A stretch of DNA of 64,000 bases from Chamaea fasciata (taxonomy: Eukaryota; Chordata; Aves; Passeriformes; Sylviidae): assembly GCA_029207755.1 (NCBI GenBank), contig JARCOQ010000003.1, positions 89,482,646-89,546,645 on the forward strand, given 5' to 3'. The notes beneath the pieces are model-generated. The model did not search any database. It had not been told where the DNA came from and was given only the letters and a program-made list of their open reading frames with translations. The position numbers and the translations under genes are program-made. Shown here piece after piece: positions 21,401 to 33,750 of this stretch. Position 1 is the stretch's first letter. Each line of letters begins with the position of its first letter.

Positions 21401-24400
21401 AGACGCCTGTCATTGCTGCCACAGCTCACCCCTAGCAGCATGAGGGTTTATCCCCTCCCACCCCTCAGACAGGCCATGCTCTAGTGAAACACTAGGAGAA
21501 GTAGACAATCAGTCAGGAATTTCCTAAGTAACAATACAAACTAAAAAGGGGAATTACCAGCTGGAGTTTTTCTATCAAAATGGCAGAGATTAGGGAATCT
21601 TTTCCTTGTCTTAGATATATGGCCTGCTGTGTCCAGGATGTCTTTTCATATGGTCTTTATATAAGTCAGTCTCTGGCCCTGAATGCTGTTATTGAACTCT
21701 AGGGTATAAGATATGGCCTCCAGTACTACATAAATAAAAGCAAAACTTTTCAGCTGAGTAGTCAAATGATGTTGAGGGAGTTTGAGTTCAAGAAGAGTGA
21801 TCTAATTTGACTGTTAAAAAATTTAATAAAAACTCTGAAAAAAAAATTAATTGTGAGAAGATTATGCTATGATTGTTAAACTACCAAAAATTTTCAGAAG
21901 AACCTGTTGGGTGGGCAGTATTTTAGGCAGCTGCATTAACATCAAGTAATGGTTCAGAAAATTCAGTTTTGGAGCTTGGTGCTGGGTTTTTTGCTATTAA
22001 ATGCCTGTGCATGAGCTTACCAAACTGAGGTCATTTGGATGTATACATGGTTTGGAAGGTAGAGTTGGAGATAAAATCAGTTGGATTAAAATACAGGAGG
22101 AGAAAGACATCATTGGGTTGTTGTGATATTAACTTGCAAGGAAACATTTTTTCTGTAAACTCACATGTGTAGTCTCAGAATGGAGCACCAGCTGTGTCTA
22201 TCTCTGGAGAGATCTAGCTAACAATGCATGTCAGAAAAAATTATAGCATAATTTATTCATACCTCTCAGAATAGCAGAAATAAGGCTGAAATCCATGTGC
22301 CTGAAAACAAAAGGTTTTGTATTCCAATCTTGCCCAAGGATGGTCTATAAGAGTGATAAAATGCCATGGCAAAGAAAAAAGCAAATTAAAACATAGTTCC
22401 TAATCAAACTCTGAAATAAGTGTTAAATTCAAGGAACAATGGACTTGTCAATTAAAGTGAGAGTGGCAAGCCCTGCAGCACAAACTTTTTTCCTGGCTCT
22501 GAGCATTGGGGGTGTGGGGTGAGTTTGGGACTGACTTGATCAGGCCAGGATGGCTACAATTCAAGTTCCATTTAATTTTATTTTTTTTAAATCAGTGTTG
22601 AGTTGTGTTTTCTGTCAAGGTTATTCTTCAGTTAGTCTTTCAGGAGGGGAGACTGGCCAAAAGAAAAGAAGGAGTCTGACATTCGATGTCATATCTTGCA
22701 AGAGCTATTCTTTGGCAGGGCTTTGTTCTGGCAGTAAAGCAGGAGATGGATGGTGCTTCTTCAAGCTAACAGCATTGGGAGAGCTATTCTCAAAGAGATG
22801 TTACAAAATGGTGTAAAGAAACAAGCCAGAGTATCAGGCTGGATGATACTGGGGCATTTCTTAGGCTGGTATTTCTGCAAGAAACCAGTATAAAGCACTT
22901 GTGTTGGTGATTGTTCTACGGTTTAAAAAAAAAAAAAAAAAAAAAAGAAAATAAAAGAAAAAAAAAGAAAAAAAAAAAAAGAGGTCAAGTTACTGGAAAT
23001 ACGAAAAATACCATAAGTGATAGTTTCCTGGCTAGTCTTGGTTTGCCTCAGAAATGCTTTGGTGATGCTGTGCTTCCAATAAACATTAGTGTATAACAAA
23101 ACACATTCTGTTTCCAGCACTTCTGATGGTGACTGTCCTCTCAAATCTAACTCTTTGTTGTCTGGTTTGGTGAAGTGGTTACAGCACTCTGCCAGCACTA
23201 TTCCTCTGTCACTAGAGCTGTATCAACAGTGATGACTAGCTGAGCTGGCAAGATAGAGATGGCATTTCTTGCTCGTGGAGTCTGGGGTTTTTCTTTGGAC
23301 TTCATAGTTCTGAGTGGAAAAATGATGATGACTATTTGGTACTTCTGTCACCTGTGGTGAAAGAAACCAAGATACAAAAAGCAATGTAAGAATGCAAATA
23401 TCAGTAGATGTGAGTACTTTGGAAAATCACAAATAAATGCAAGCCTAACTTTAATCTTCAGTGGTTTGCCTTAGGATTTATTTTCATGTTCATACACATC
23501 TCTCCCTAGCATATCAGTTCACCTGGAGAATGGAATTCAAAATGTACTGAAACACTTTTTTTTTTTTTTCTGAGGCAAACAGGTGGTTGATTTAGCATGG
23601 AATCAGTATTCTGTGTACTTCCAAACTTTCTCTTATGTTTGAGATATCTTATTATCTAAGTCTTGTTCCAAAGAGATGTTTAAAATTAAAAAGCAGATGA
23701 AATGGGAGAGCAAAAACCACCTCTTGGTGAAGATAGAATTGCTCTGAACAATGTGGCTCAAAGAGCAAACGCATCTTGTTTATAAATGCAGTATGTACTA
23801 AAGCTGTCTGCAGGACAGAAGTGTTCAGTCTTGTAGGGAGTGTATTAAACACAAATTAGGGTTACTGTGTCACTGCTGGTCCCTCATTCTGGTATCTGTA
23901 ACCTCTGAGAATGCTGCTCTTCTCTCACCATTTTACATTTAAAGAGTAGGAAGAAGGGAAGCGGGAATATGCCACCGTTGCAGATAGGAAACAGAGAAGC
24001 AGATTAAGCCCTTTGGCTGGGAATATTCAGGAAATTTGCTGGCAAATCAGGAAACTGGTTTGGCACATGCTAATCTTCATCTTCAACCTGAGCAGAACAT
24101 CCCTCTTTCAAGAACATAATTATTTAATTATGTCTGTTTAGGAAACTAAATTCAATCCTCCTTGTCTGAAAAGACATCCTGGCTCATCTGGAAATTTAAA
24201 TTATGATTTAAAAATAGTTACAAGTCAGTGTTTACTCATACAGTATTATCTGCTGGAAAAGGCATTGGATATGCTAGTTACAAATGTACAAGTCAAGCAG
24301 TTACAATACACTGTGCCCATCGGGTGTTTCTGCTAGGGAGCACAGGCTGAAGGGAAACACAAACATGAGTATGAATTTGTCTTTTAGTTTGGGGCTCTGG

Positions 24401-24846
24401 AATGTTTCTGTTCTAACAGTGTTCTAATAAAACCAAAACACTGTCTCTTTCCCAGCAAAGTTATAAATAGAAAGTAGGCACTCTCCTTCTTATACAGAAA
24501 GATAAACTGCAAAATAAGATCGTTCACAAAATGAAAAAACATCCAATTTAAAATGCTGATGTTTTACTTGTGTCTCAGAGCTGCTGCATTTCTGCAACAA
24601 GCAGTTACTATTTCTCTTTCATTTTTCCCATGTAATTGATTTCTTCTCGTGACTGAGAATGGCATGATGCAGCACAAACAAGACAAATAGTCCTTCTGCA
24701 CAGTGTCTCTGTCCTCTGTGCCTCATACAGGTGAGCTGATGGTGATTCTCAAGTCTAGACGGCCACAAGCAGCTTTGGGGCTGTGCAAACCGTGCAACCA
24801 GAATCCGCTAGTGACATAGGTCAGAATGTACTTCTGGTCCTGTTTT
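18496..24846. other. Intergenic, no gene seen
   Basis: Mostly AT-rich. It contains a GT-rich stretch at about 20,009-20,070, a slightly GC-richer patch at 21,235-21,480, and the A-rich tract at 22,925. Long open frames here (for instance 20,361-20,852 minus) lack conserved domains. Confidence 0.6.
22925..22980 (+). repeat. A-rich tract (poly-A with G and T interruptions)
   Basis: A 56-nt run of A with scattered G/T, consistent with an expanded mononucleotide repeat or the tail of an old retroposed sequence. No retroposon body is recognisable upstream. Confidence 0.9.
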
Positions 24847-25085
24847 AGAATCATAGAACCATTTAAGCTGGAAAAGTCCTCTGAGATAATTGTCACACCA
24901 TTAACCTAGAACTTCCAAGTCCACCACTAAACCAAGCCCGTAAGTGCCCCATCTTCACAACTTTTAAATATCTCCAGGAATGGTGGCAACTTCCCTGGAC
25001 AGCCTGGTCCAGTGCTTGACAAACATTTTTGTGAAGAAATTTTTCCATCCAAACTTTTTCTGGTTCAATCCATTTCATGGTTATT
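24847..25085 (-). mobile_element. CR1 LINE fragment, antisense (3' end first)
   Basis: It starts AGAATCATAGAACCATTTAA, the reverse complement of the CR1 3' terminus, and runs through typical antisense CR1 sequence (CTGGACAGCCTGGTCCAGTG, CATCCAAAC). The right border is approximate. It abuts a sense-oriented CR1 fragment. Confidence 0.8.
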
Positions 25086-25099
25086 TGGGTCTGGAACTT

Positions 25100-25895
25100 G
25101 CTTTGTAGATGACATAAAGCTGGGAGGAGTGGCTGATACTCTAGAGTGTTGTGCTGCCGTTCAGAGCATCTTGACAAACTGGAGAAATGGTGGCCAGGAA
25201 CCACACAATGCTCACCAAAGGGAGTAAGTATGAAGTCCTCCACCTGAGAAGATGGAAATCCAAGCACTAGAATATTCTGGAGCCTGACCAGATGGGAAGC
25301 AGTTTTGCAGGAAAAAAAAGCTGGGTCTCCTGGTGAATACAAAGTTGATGTGAGCCAGCAGTGTGTCCTTTGGCACTTGCTGCCCAGCAGCCTCTTGAGC
25401 TGCACCAGCAAAAGCTTTGCCAGCAGGTTGAGGGAGGGGAGCCTTCTGCTCTCCTCAGTCCTGCTGGGGCCAGGGGGGCTATCTCCACTCCTGGGCTTCC
25501 CATTACAAGACATGGGGGTAGTAGGAGGAGGCCAGAAAATAACCACATGATGAAAGGATTGTAGCATTACAATGAGAGTGAGAGAGAGGGAGGTGTTACC
25601 TGACTGGGGCAGAGATGGGAGTAAAGATGGAAACTGACTCTGCTCAGTGGTATCCTGTGAAAAGAAGAAAGGCAATGTGCTCAAGCTGGACTGCAGGAGG
25701 AATTTTGCTGTGAAGATGGCTGAATGCTGAAAGAGATTGCCCAGACTAGTTATGGAGTTGACATCCTTGGGAGACATTAAAAACCTTACTGGATGTAGTC
25801 TTGAGTGGCATGTTGTAGCTGACCATCCTCTGAGTGGGGGGCTGGGCTAAATGATCCCTAAAAGTCACTTCCAACCTCAGCAATTGTCTGATTCT
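25100..25895 (+). mobile_element. CR1 LINE fragment, sense (end of ORF2 plus 3' UTR)
   Basis: The reading FVDDIKLGGVADTLECCAAV matches the D-D-T-K-L-G-G-V-A-D-T block near the C-terminal end of CR1 ORF2. Further CR1-like stretches follow (GATGTGAGCCAGCAGTGTG near 25,348; CTGGGCTTCCCATTACAAGA near 25,491). The tail GGGCTAAATGATCCCTAAAA with CACTTCCAACCTC is the classic CR1 3' region. Many stops and indels show it is a dead, fairly old copy, truncated at the 5' end. Open frames seen on the minus strand across it (24,893-25,777) are not genes. Confidence 0.88.
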
Positions 25896-28800
25896 GACTT
25901 GTAAGCTCATATTACAGTATTAAAATTCTTATTTTTAAACGATATTTGATATTTATAGGATTTACTACTAAAGGAATATTGAGAAGCATCAGCCAGAGCT
26001 ATGGCTCCCAGGGAGCTGTTTATACAGGTAGACAAGACTTAGGACCATGAAAGAGAAGGGCAAAGAAACAAAAGGATTTGCTGAAGGCAAGCTGCAAGCC
26101 TTATCTTCCTCATTCCTTGTACAGTACTCTATTCACAAGTGGGTTTTTCTCCCTCCTCCCCCCACAGAGACACTCTAGATTTTGTTTCTAAGTCTGCATC
26201 GGTAAAACATGAGATATGAATGCACAGATCTCACTTATAAATTTACTAATATAGATTACATTTCTGAAACAAGTTTGCCCTCTATTCAGCAGTTGAGGGA
26301 AACAGAGGTACATTCATTCTGTGAGAACCTCTTCAAAGGTCCATTCACAGCCATCCATGGGAAGCGCTACATTGGCGGGCATGTGTGAGAGAAAAAGTAC
26401 TTTAATTGAATGCATGAGTATTTAACCGACTGCCAAATGGTGACTGGCCTCTGTGCAGGCCCAAAGTTGCACATGTCCTGCTGGGAGCAAGAAACTGCTG
26501 CAGACACAAGCCATCCTCTTACTCTATGAACTGCCCAGTAGACCAGGCACTGCAGAATGAAGACAAATCTGTCAAGGTGGCCATGGGAACTGAAAACAAG
26601 GCTTCTTGCAATACAGATCATTCATTCGGCTGAAGGACCTCCTAAATATGGCTTCTATCTGTGTACAGAGCTGTGAGCTCTGGGTACTCTGAACAGAGAT
26701 GATTGCTTTCAGGTTTGTGTAGGAAATTTGTTAAGTCTAGTCTGGGGTACAAAACTACTGTCGTGTTATTTTTAAATGTGGACTCCAGTCTCCAGTTTCA
26801 TTCTACCTTTGCTTGCTCATTGTATATTTTGTTTTCTGTCCTTCCATTATTAAAAGCTAATGTACTTATGTTTTCCTTGAAAAATACCCTGATGGATACT
26901 GACTAATAATACATAGCATCCATAAAGAAGGTGAAGAGAATGGGCGAAGGCAGCAGGGTCTTTGGGGATGCACTTAACGCAGCTCATTAAAAATATGTGA
27001 ATCTGCTTCAGGATATTTGATAAACATTGATTTTGCTCATAGAGAGCAAAAGATAAAATGCAGCCCCCCTCCTCTTTTTCTGCAAAATGAAAGGAACTGA
27101 TGTAATTGTTCTAAATCCAATACAATGAAGTGCTGCTGGAGCAGTGCCAGCAATGTATTTCCTGCCAGTGTCTGCTCTTCCAATCAGTTTAATTATGAGC
27201 AATTGTTTGGGTTGTGCTGTGAAGAAATATTAGAGAATGGAAAAAAGAACATACTTTGGGTCGCTACTTTGCAACTGATTCATGGTTTGGCAGAAACCAT
27301 TAACTAGATTTTATGCTTTACAGTGCTGTAATGGTATCATTGTGGATCAGCCTTGCCATATAAGCACATACAGCACAAATCCACCGTTTATTTTGACAAG
27401 GTTTTAGTTGAAGCATTTGAAAAATGCTGAAATAACATCAGCTATTGGCTAGAATTTTTGGTTAATCATGTGCCTACTCTTATCCAAGGGATCTAGGCAG
27501 CCCATGAAAAACTGGCTATTGTTAATGTCTCCTGTGTTTGTCGGTCCTGTCAAATTTTTATAATAATTTTTCTTGTGCTTGACACACTTCTCATGTCTTG
27601 CTGCTGCATGCAGAGGCATTTTGCAATCCTAGATCAGTTCTTGTGGAGGGGGAGACTGGGGTAACACGGTTCTTCTCCCAGATTGCAGCATTTCTCTTCT
27701 TCTGACTGTTTTTCTTGGGATGCTGAAGATTTAATTACGCTCACAGTACTGCTCTGGAAGCAAATCCTGATTAATGTGTACTTCAGCTTCTGTGGAATGG
27801 TTTCAATGCAGACTAGAGAGGGTGTTTACTGGGGCAGTGCCTCTGTGCCGAATAGTCTTCCTGCAGAGATGTTGCAGGACGAAACCCAAAATGCCTGTTA
27901 GTGCTGCTCAGCAGCCTGGTCAGCTGCCAGGACGGGAGCCAGCTGGGCACAGCCCTCGGCTGTGCAGGGGAGCAGGTTCTCACATTGCCCAGCCTGATGT
28001 AGCCACCCCTGGTGTCATTCCTCTCCAAGCAGAGAATTTTAGATTTCAGACATTGTCAGATACTACTGATCAGCAAACTAGAAAAAAATCCCTTGGAATA
28101 CAGAAAACAAAGAATTCATAGCACTTGTGGCAAATGTTCAGGGGCTCATGCCTAGATCTGATGTGACATGCTGCAAGAGCAAGCTCCCTCCAGGAATGTC
28201 ATATAAACTAACCCAATCTGGATCCTGTTCCAACAGAAGACAAAAGATGCACTTGTTTTCATATTTGCTAATGGAAAATGTTCATTTTTCCCCTCACTCT
28301 CATGTGAGCTGTGACACTTTTCTGATACCAGAATAAATCTTGGATAACTAACACATCTCTCCTTGTACTGAGTAATATGGCATTAAAGGAAATAAATTGT
28401 GTAAATGCTGCAGGTGGCATTTTGCATCTCTGCCAGGTTCTTCAGTCTTTACATTAAGCATGTTTCTTAGATGTAGCTTAAGCCTGCAAAGTTCAAGGGG
28501 TACACGGGTCCAGCTGTGTGCAAAAATGTGGGGATCCAGCTGCAAATCATCTGCAACTTGGGCTACACCAATTCTGCTGTTAAAATGTGAGCAATGGTAA
28601 TTCCTAGCAAGGGAGTTGTGAATTTCAACAGAGTTCAGAAATAATAGTGACAGGAACAGAAGTCCTGTGTTTGGATCCTATGTTTAGTACTTTCTTACAT
28701 ATCTGCTGCTTAGCTTGAAGATCGTTTGAGAGATCACATTTTGCTTGATGGGGTGCTGCACTTCAGTTATCTAAGCATGTCTTGGAAAATAATTTTCCAT

Positions 28801-31800
28801 CAGGAAGCAGTGTTCTGTGAGTACAAATCCTTCCATGAAGAGATGTTGCAGAAGGAACAATAATCTTGGTTGATCCAGGAAACAGAGATAGGGCAAATGA
28901 AACTGCTGTTTAGAAAAGTAGGATCAAGAGCATAATTGGAGATAAGGCGATAAGATCATGTGATGCATTGTAGATGTTACCAGGGAAGAAGAGATTAAAA
29001 TCACTCTGTTCTAGGTCAATTGAATAGAATGAAACCATGAAATACTACTTTATTCTAGGCACTGACATACTAATAAATAAGGGCAGAGGTGGGTCTCATA
29101 AAGAAATTTCCATTACCACTGATGTTTTTAAGAGCTGTATTTTGTCTAAAAATAAAATTTGTTATGTTGCCAGATTTATAACTTTTATTTTTTCCAGCCA
29201 TATTTTTAGAGTTACCCAGAAGAGTAATTTGTTGATTTGAGACCATGGCTGCAACCTGCTCTGCTGCTGCCTTCTGCTGCAGCCTCAGGAAAGGTCAAAA
29301 TGGGATGAGTGCCTGCCTGGCTGGTCCTTTTACCAGTCTCATTACACTGCTTAACATTACTTGCTTATTGGAAGCTTTTTGCGTCAGGGGAAGTTGTGCC
29401 CCCCTGACATCCTCTGGCTGTTCAGTGCGAACCGCATCTTTCCTTGCACTGCCTCATCACCAAGTTTTCACAGTGCTAAGCTCCCTCTTTTCCTAAACAA
29501 TTTATGACGACATTAAAAGGCACAGTTCCCTAAAATAATCTCCATATGAAAGTTGGATTTTGTTTTATTTCTACATTTTCTCCTCCCATCCTTAAAAACA
29601 TAATTCTATGAAGGATGTTCCCTTAACACCAGCCTTTGCTTATTGTGAGTCATTGGGAGGGACCTTGTTCAATTTTTTTTTTGAAATCCAAGAAAACTAT
29701 TCTGTAGGAACATCCAGGTATATTGCCCTTACAGTGACTCTGGTAGTGTGCCAAGACATAACTCTCTTGTTTCCTGGGAAAGCTCCTCCTCAGGATATCA
29801 CATCAGTCTGTCTGCTGCTTGCATTTTTTGCTACAGTTTTGACTGATTCCTCAAGTCCAGAGGTGAAATTTATTGGTTAGCAAGCTAACTATTCAAGTTA
29901 CAGAGAACTCTTGAAGAAAAAAAAAAATTAACATTGAATTTGCCTCTTCATACTTTTTCTATTACTGTCACTGTTTTATAGCAATGGCTGGAGTTGGATA
30001 TTAACACCAAGGAACAGTTAGGTCTCCATACAGCATCTACCAGTAAAGATCTTTATGGTCTTTGCATACAGCTTAGAATATAGACAAACTGTAGTGTGGC
30101 AGTACTCATGCAATGCCTGAGCAGTGGCACCCAGTCCCATCTGTAGCATTAAGGTGTTGATTCAAGCCAAAATCACACCAGAAACCTTTCCAGTTCTTGC
30201 CTTCACATGCAAGTCCTGGGCACATCTTGGGAGCTAGGACCAGTTCATCTTGTGCTAATATCTGTTTTGGAGACCCCACTCCCTTTTGCTGGGTGGATTT
30301 AGAGGTAAGGATGTGTGTTGCTCCATGGCATCCAGCCTGGGTGCTGTGAATGGTCCCAGTCCTGGTCAGTGCACAGCTGTAACCATGGTGCTCATTGTGC
30401 CATCACAGAGACTCTGCTAGATACCAGCCTGCGACTGCCCTCAGGAGAGGGGTTTTATCTATTTATTAATTTTCCTTCAGAAAAATGTCTTGGGAGATCC
30501 CAGTACATCAGCACTGTGAAAAGCTGAGTGGGCTGTAGTTGGTTTGCACAGACTTATTCAAATTCCATTTGGAGACCTGCAATGATTTTCTTCCATTTCA
30601 TTTCTTCCATGTGGATTTCCCCTGAATACTTGCCACGAGGCAGTGCCTGTCCACACATGTCCCAGCTCCCGTGGCTCAGTGGCCTCTTTTGGCCTGCACA
30701 AGGTTCCCTGTGATCCTCCACTAGCACTGGCTCCATGAGTGTCCTCAGTTGAAGGACACATGTGCTTTGGATTTACAAGTCGGTCTTTTCTGACTGTTTC
30801 CACACAGCCCCCACATACTCTGTTCTGTCTCGTCACAGAGCTCTTGGGTCTGTCCTGCTGCCATGAGACAAGTGCTCCCATATTCATGCAGTGCTTGCGC
30901 ACAGTGATCACAGGTAGGGTCCTTCAAAGTGGCCTTCTGGATGTTTTTCACTTCTCTGACAGTGTCATATTCATGCTGTTATATTTCATGGCACCCACTG
31001 ATTGAAACACACTGCGATGTTTTAAAGAGTCTTTATTTCATGATAAGGTTCCTCAGTTTCAGTGGCTTTTCATGCATTTAAAGTAGACAAAAGTATTTGG
31101 AAAGACGTTGACACTTCCTCTTCCCCATGTCTATTTCCTTGCAGTGCCCTCAGTAGAGGAACTCAGCGAGTGAGCTCCTGCTCCTACAAGGGCTGTTTAG
31201 TCCATCCATACAAGAGAGAGCAGTCACCACCTTCCTGGGCCTCCACAGGCTGCTCCTTTCCACCGAGCTTCTTTTCATGGTTAGTGAGATTAAAACTCCC
31301 AGGAGATGCCCCAGCAGAGCAGCACGGTGTTTCTGGCTGTGCCTGGCCAGCTTGAACAGACCAAAACAAAGATTAATTGACTTGATCTGACAGCATTAAC
31401 TTGCCACTGAGACCCACACTAATGTCTCTGTGCAGTCTGTAGGCCTCACAGTATATAATCAAAAGCTTGTCTGTTTTCATATTCTGCCTCTGACACTGGC
31501 CAAGAGCAGATGCTTTGGCTAATGATGTTTATATCCAGGCCATCTTGCTAGGACTCACCCTCAATACTGCTAAAATGACTATCCTACTGTATGGTATATA
31601 TAGATCATTAAATAAGATTGATGTTAAAAACCATCTACATGATAAAACACAAGAGACAGTGTAAGAAACTGTCAGGGTACTGCTGTAATAAAATTATTTC
31701 AAGCTCACATTTATTGCAAACTATCTGCTTTGATTTTTTTTTCACCCTCAAGAACAGTTTGCATTGTGGCATTAGAATCCTTTTCTTGGGTCTCTCAATT

Positions 31801-32497
31801 CATCTCTCCTTTCATGCTGTTGGCTAGATTATAAATCCTGCAAGCAGAACTGGCTTTGCACCCTAAAGTGCATACTTTTAGTGTTTTAAAGTCCCCTTGC
31901 TTTAGAATATATTTTTTCTGTTGGTCAAGTTACTTTACTTTGAAAATCTATTCATAAAGACAAAAAACTTTTTAGGTCTCTCAAATGTTCTTATCAGAAA
32001 ATAATAATGTATTATAACCACAACAGTAAAAACCAATTTCATTCTTTTTCTAATTAGACAGAAATTTTTCCACAAGTTAAGCAATAAAAGTACTTGGCTG
32101 AAGGGAACTTATGGTTTTGTTTTAGTGGGTTATTGGCTTTGGATTCCAAATAAGCTTCTACCCTTTGGTTAATTTTTCCTGCTTTGCCTCATAAGAATTC
32201 TCCATTGTTTGAAACCTGCTCTGTAGCTGAAAATGTGAAAATGTGAAGTTGGAGACTCTTATGGAAGCACTAACACTATGATTGGTACTATTCTTCAATA
32301 GTACTAATAGTATCAAAGGATTAAATTCCTTTACTTTTTTTTTTTTAAATCAATTTTTTTTTAAGTCTGTGCCTTCTTTCTGTATCAACTTCCCTTGTTC
32401 TGGTGTGGTTGCTGTCCAAGTGGAAAAAGCATTTAAAAATTAATTCCTATAGCTTTCAGGTGCTCCTCTTCTAAGTAGCACTCAGTCAAAAATAGTT
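25896..32497. other. Intergenic, no gene seen
   Basis: There is no recognised gene, RNA or transposon. A few GC-richer patches (about 27.8-28.0 kb, 30.3-31.3 kb) carry short open frames without conserved character. Confidence 0.55.
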
Positions 32498-33750
32498 GTG
32501 GTTATTTTCTGTTATTTGTGTTGTTTCTATTCAAATATGTTGAAGGGAGTCCTATCCTGCTGGGTATGCTGGAATTGTCGCAGTCACTGGAAATGCAGTT
32601 TCCAACCGTGTTGGTTTGTCTATCTGGATGTCCCTGCCGGAAAGCAATCCAGCCTTCCTGTCAGAAGCATCTTCTACACACAAATTCACAGACCATGCAC
32701 ATGGGCCTGAGAAATCTCTGTTGTACAGATTTGCCACTTTCCTCTTGGCATCCAAAGGACTGAGATAAAATTGCCAAGCATCAAGGGATGCTTCACCAGG
32801 ACAACTGTATTATGATGGTGAAGAGTGACCACCACTGGCAGAAGGGACTGCTCTACCCTCTCTGCCGGAATCAGATCATGGTGTTGTTGGACTGGGGATC
32901 TGAAACAACTCTACTCTTGAGGTTAAAAAGAAAGATGGACCTCAAGGGAATAAAATCTTTACTATACAAATTTCAGTATCTGATCAGTAATTAAAGACCG
33001 CAAGGAAGTTTAGAAAAATAGTGCCTGTTTAATTCTGCTTTGTGCCCAGCAAATGACTTGAGGCTGTGCAATTTCTGTAGTAATTCTGCTGCTGTTTCTA
33101 ATGCTATTGCATAGGGAGTGATTTTCTACCACAGGTATTATAGATATTCTGCTAAACATTATTTAAATACTTATTACTGGCAAAACCAACACAGAGTATT
33201 GGGAATGAGGAAGGAGGTGGGATGCTTGGAGGTCTTTGGTGATCTCTATGGCATATCTACTTTGCAGAAAAAGAATTCTTTGCTGAAGAAATTTAGAAGT
33301 AGGTAACATAAAACTCAGCTATCAAGCAAAAAAATACCTGGAAAGCTTTAAAAAAAAAAAAAAGGAAAAGAAAAAAGAAAAAAAAAAAAAAAGATCACTA
33401 GTCTGTTTGAAGCAGAAAATAGCCTCTCCAGAACATTCTTCAGAAAAACTGCACTTTAGACTGAGCAGCAGGGTTAGCTGTGGAAAAGAGTAACTACTTT
33501 GAATGACCATGATGGGCAGAGAGTGTTTAAATAGAAGATAAAAAAATTGACTATGGGGGAAGTGGACAATGAAACTGGTATCTCCAACCCTCTCATGAGG
33601 CTGAAGGTCAGGAGCTGTAAAGAAGCCCAGTCAGTAAAGGAGGCTAGCTTGACAGAAGCATCCATAGATGGTAATGAAAGGAAGCAATTAGGCCAGCTCC
33701 TCCCATGGTATTCTGGCATCTTTTCCAAGAACAACGAAGAATTTGGATGA
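32498..33750 (+). mobile_element. Possible remnant of a Gypsy-like LTR retroelement
   Basis: Three motifs lie in the order and spacing expected of a gag-pol gene. At 32558-32610 a reading CWNCRSHWKC resembles a degraded gag zinc knuckle (C-x2-C..H..C). At 32878-32916 MVLLDWGSETTLL resembles the aspartic-protease active site (LLD-T-G-S-E-x-T-L-L with T replaced by W). At 33676-33747 ERKQLGQLLPWYSGIFSKNN ending EEFG resembles the linker just before reverse transcriptase in Ty3/Gypsy pol. The frames are broken by stops and shifts. No LTRs or clear RT core were found. Gypsy elements are scarce in birds, so this would be ancient. Recognition is by eye and each motif alone is weak. Confidence 0.35.
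33350..33392 (+). repeat. A-rich tract
   Basis: A run of A with G interruptions (A13, G2, A4, G and so on), lying between the protease-like and linker-like motifs of the putative retroelement remnant. It is probably a later expansion. Confidence 0.9.

Noticed and set aside
24893..25777. 294-codon open frame on the minus strand
   Set aside because: It runs antisense across the CR1 pair; its translation has no domain and the sense strand has clear CR1 ORF2 and 3' end sequence.
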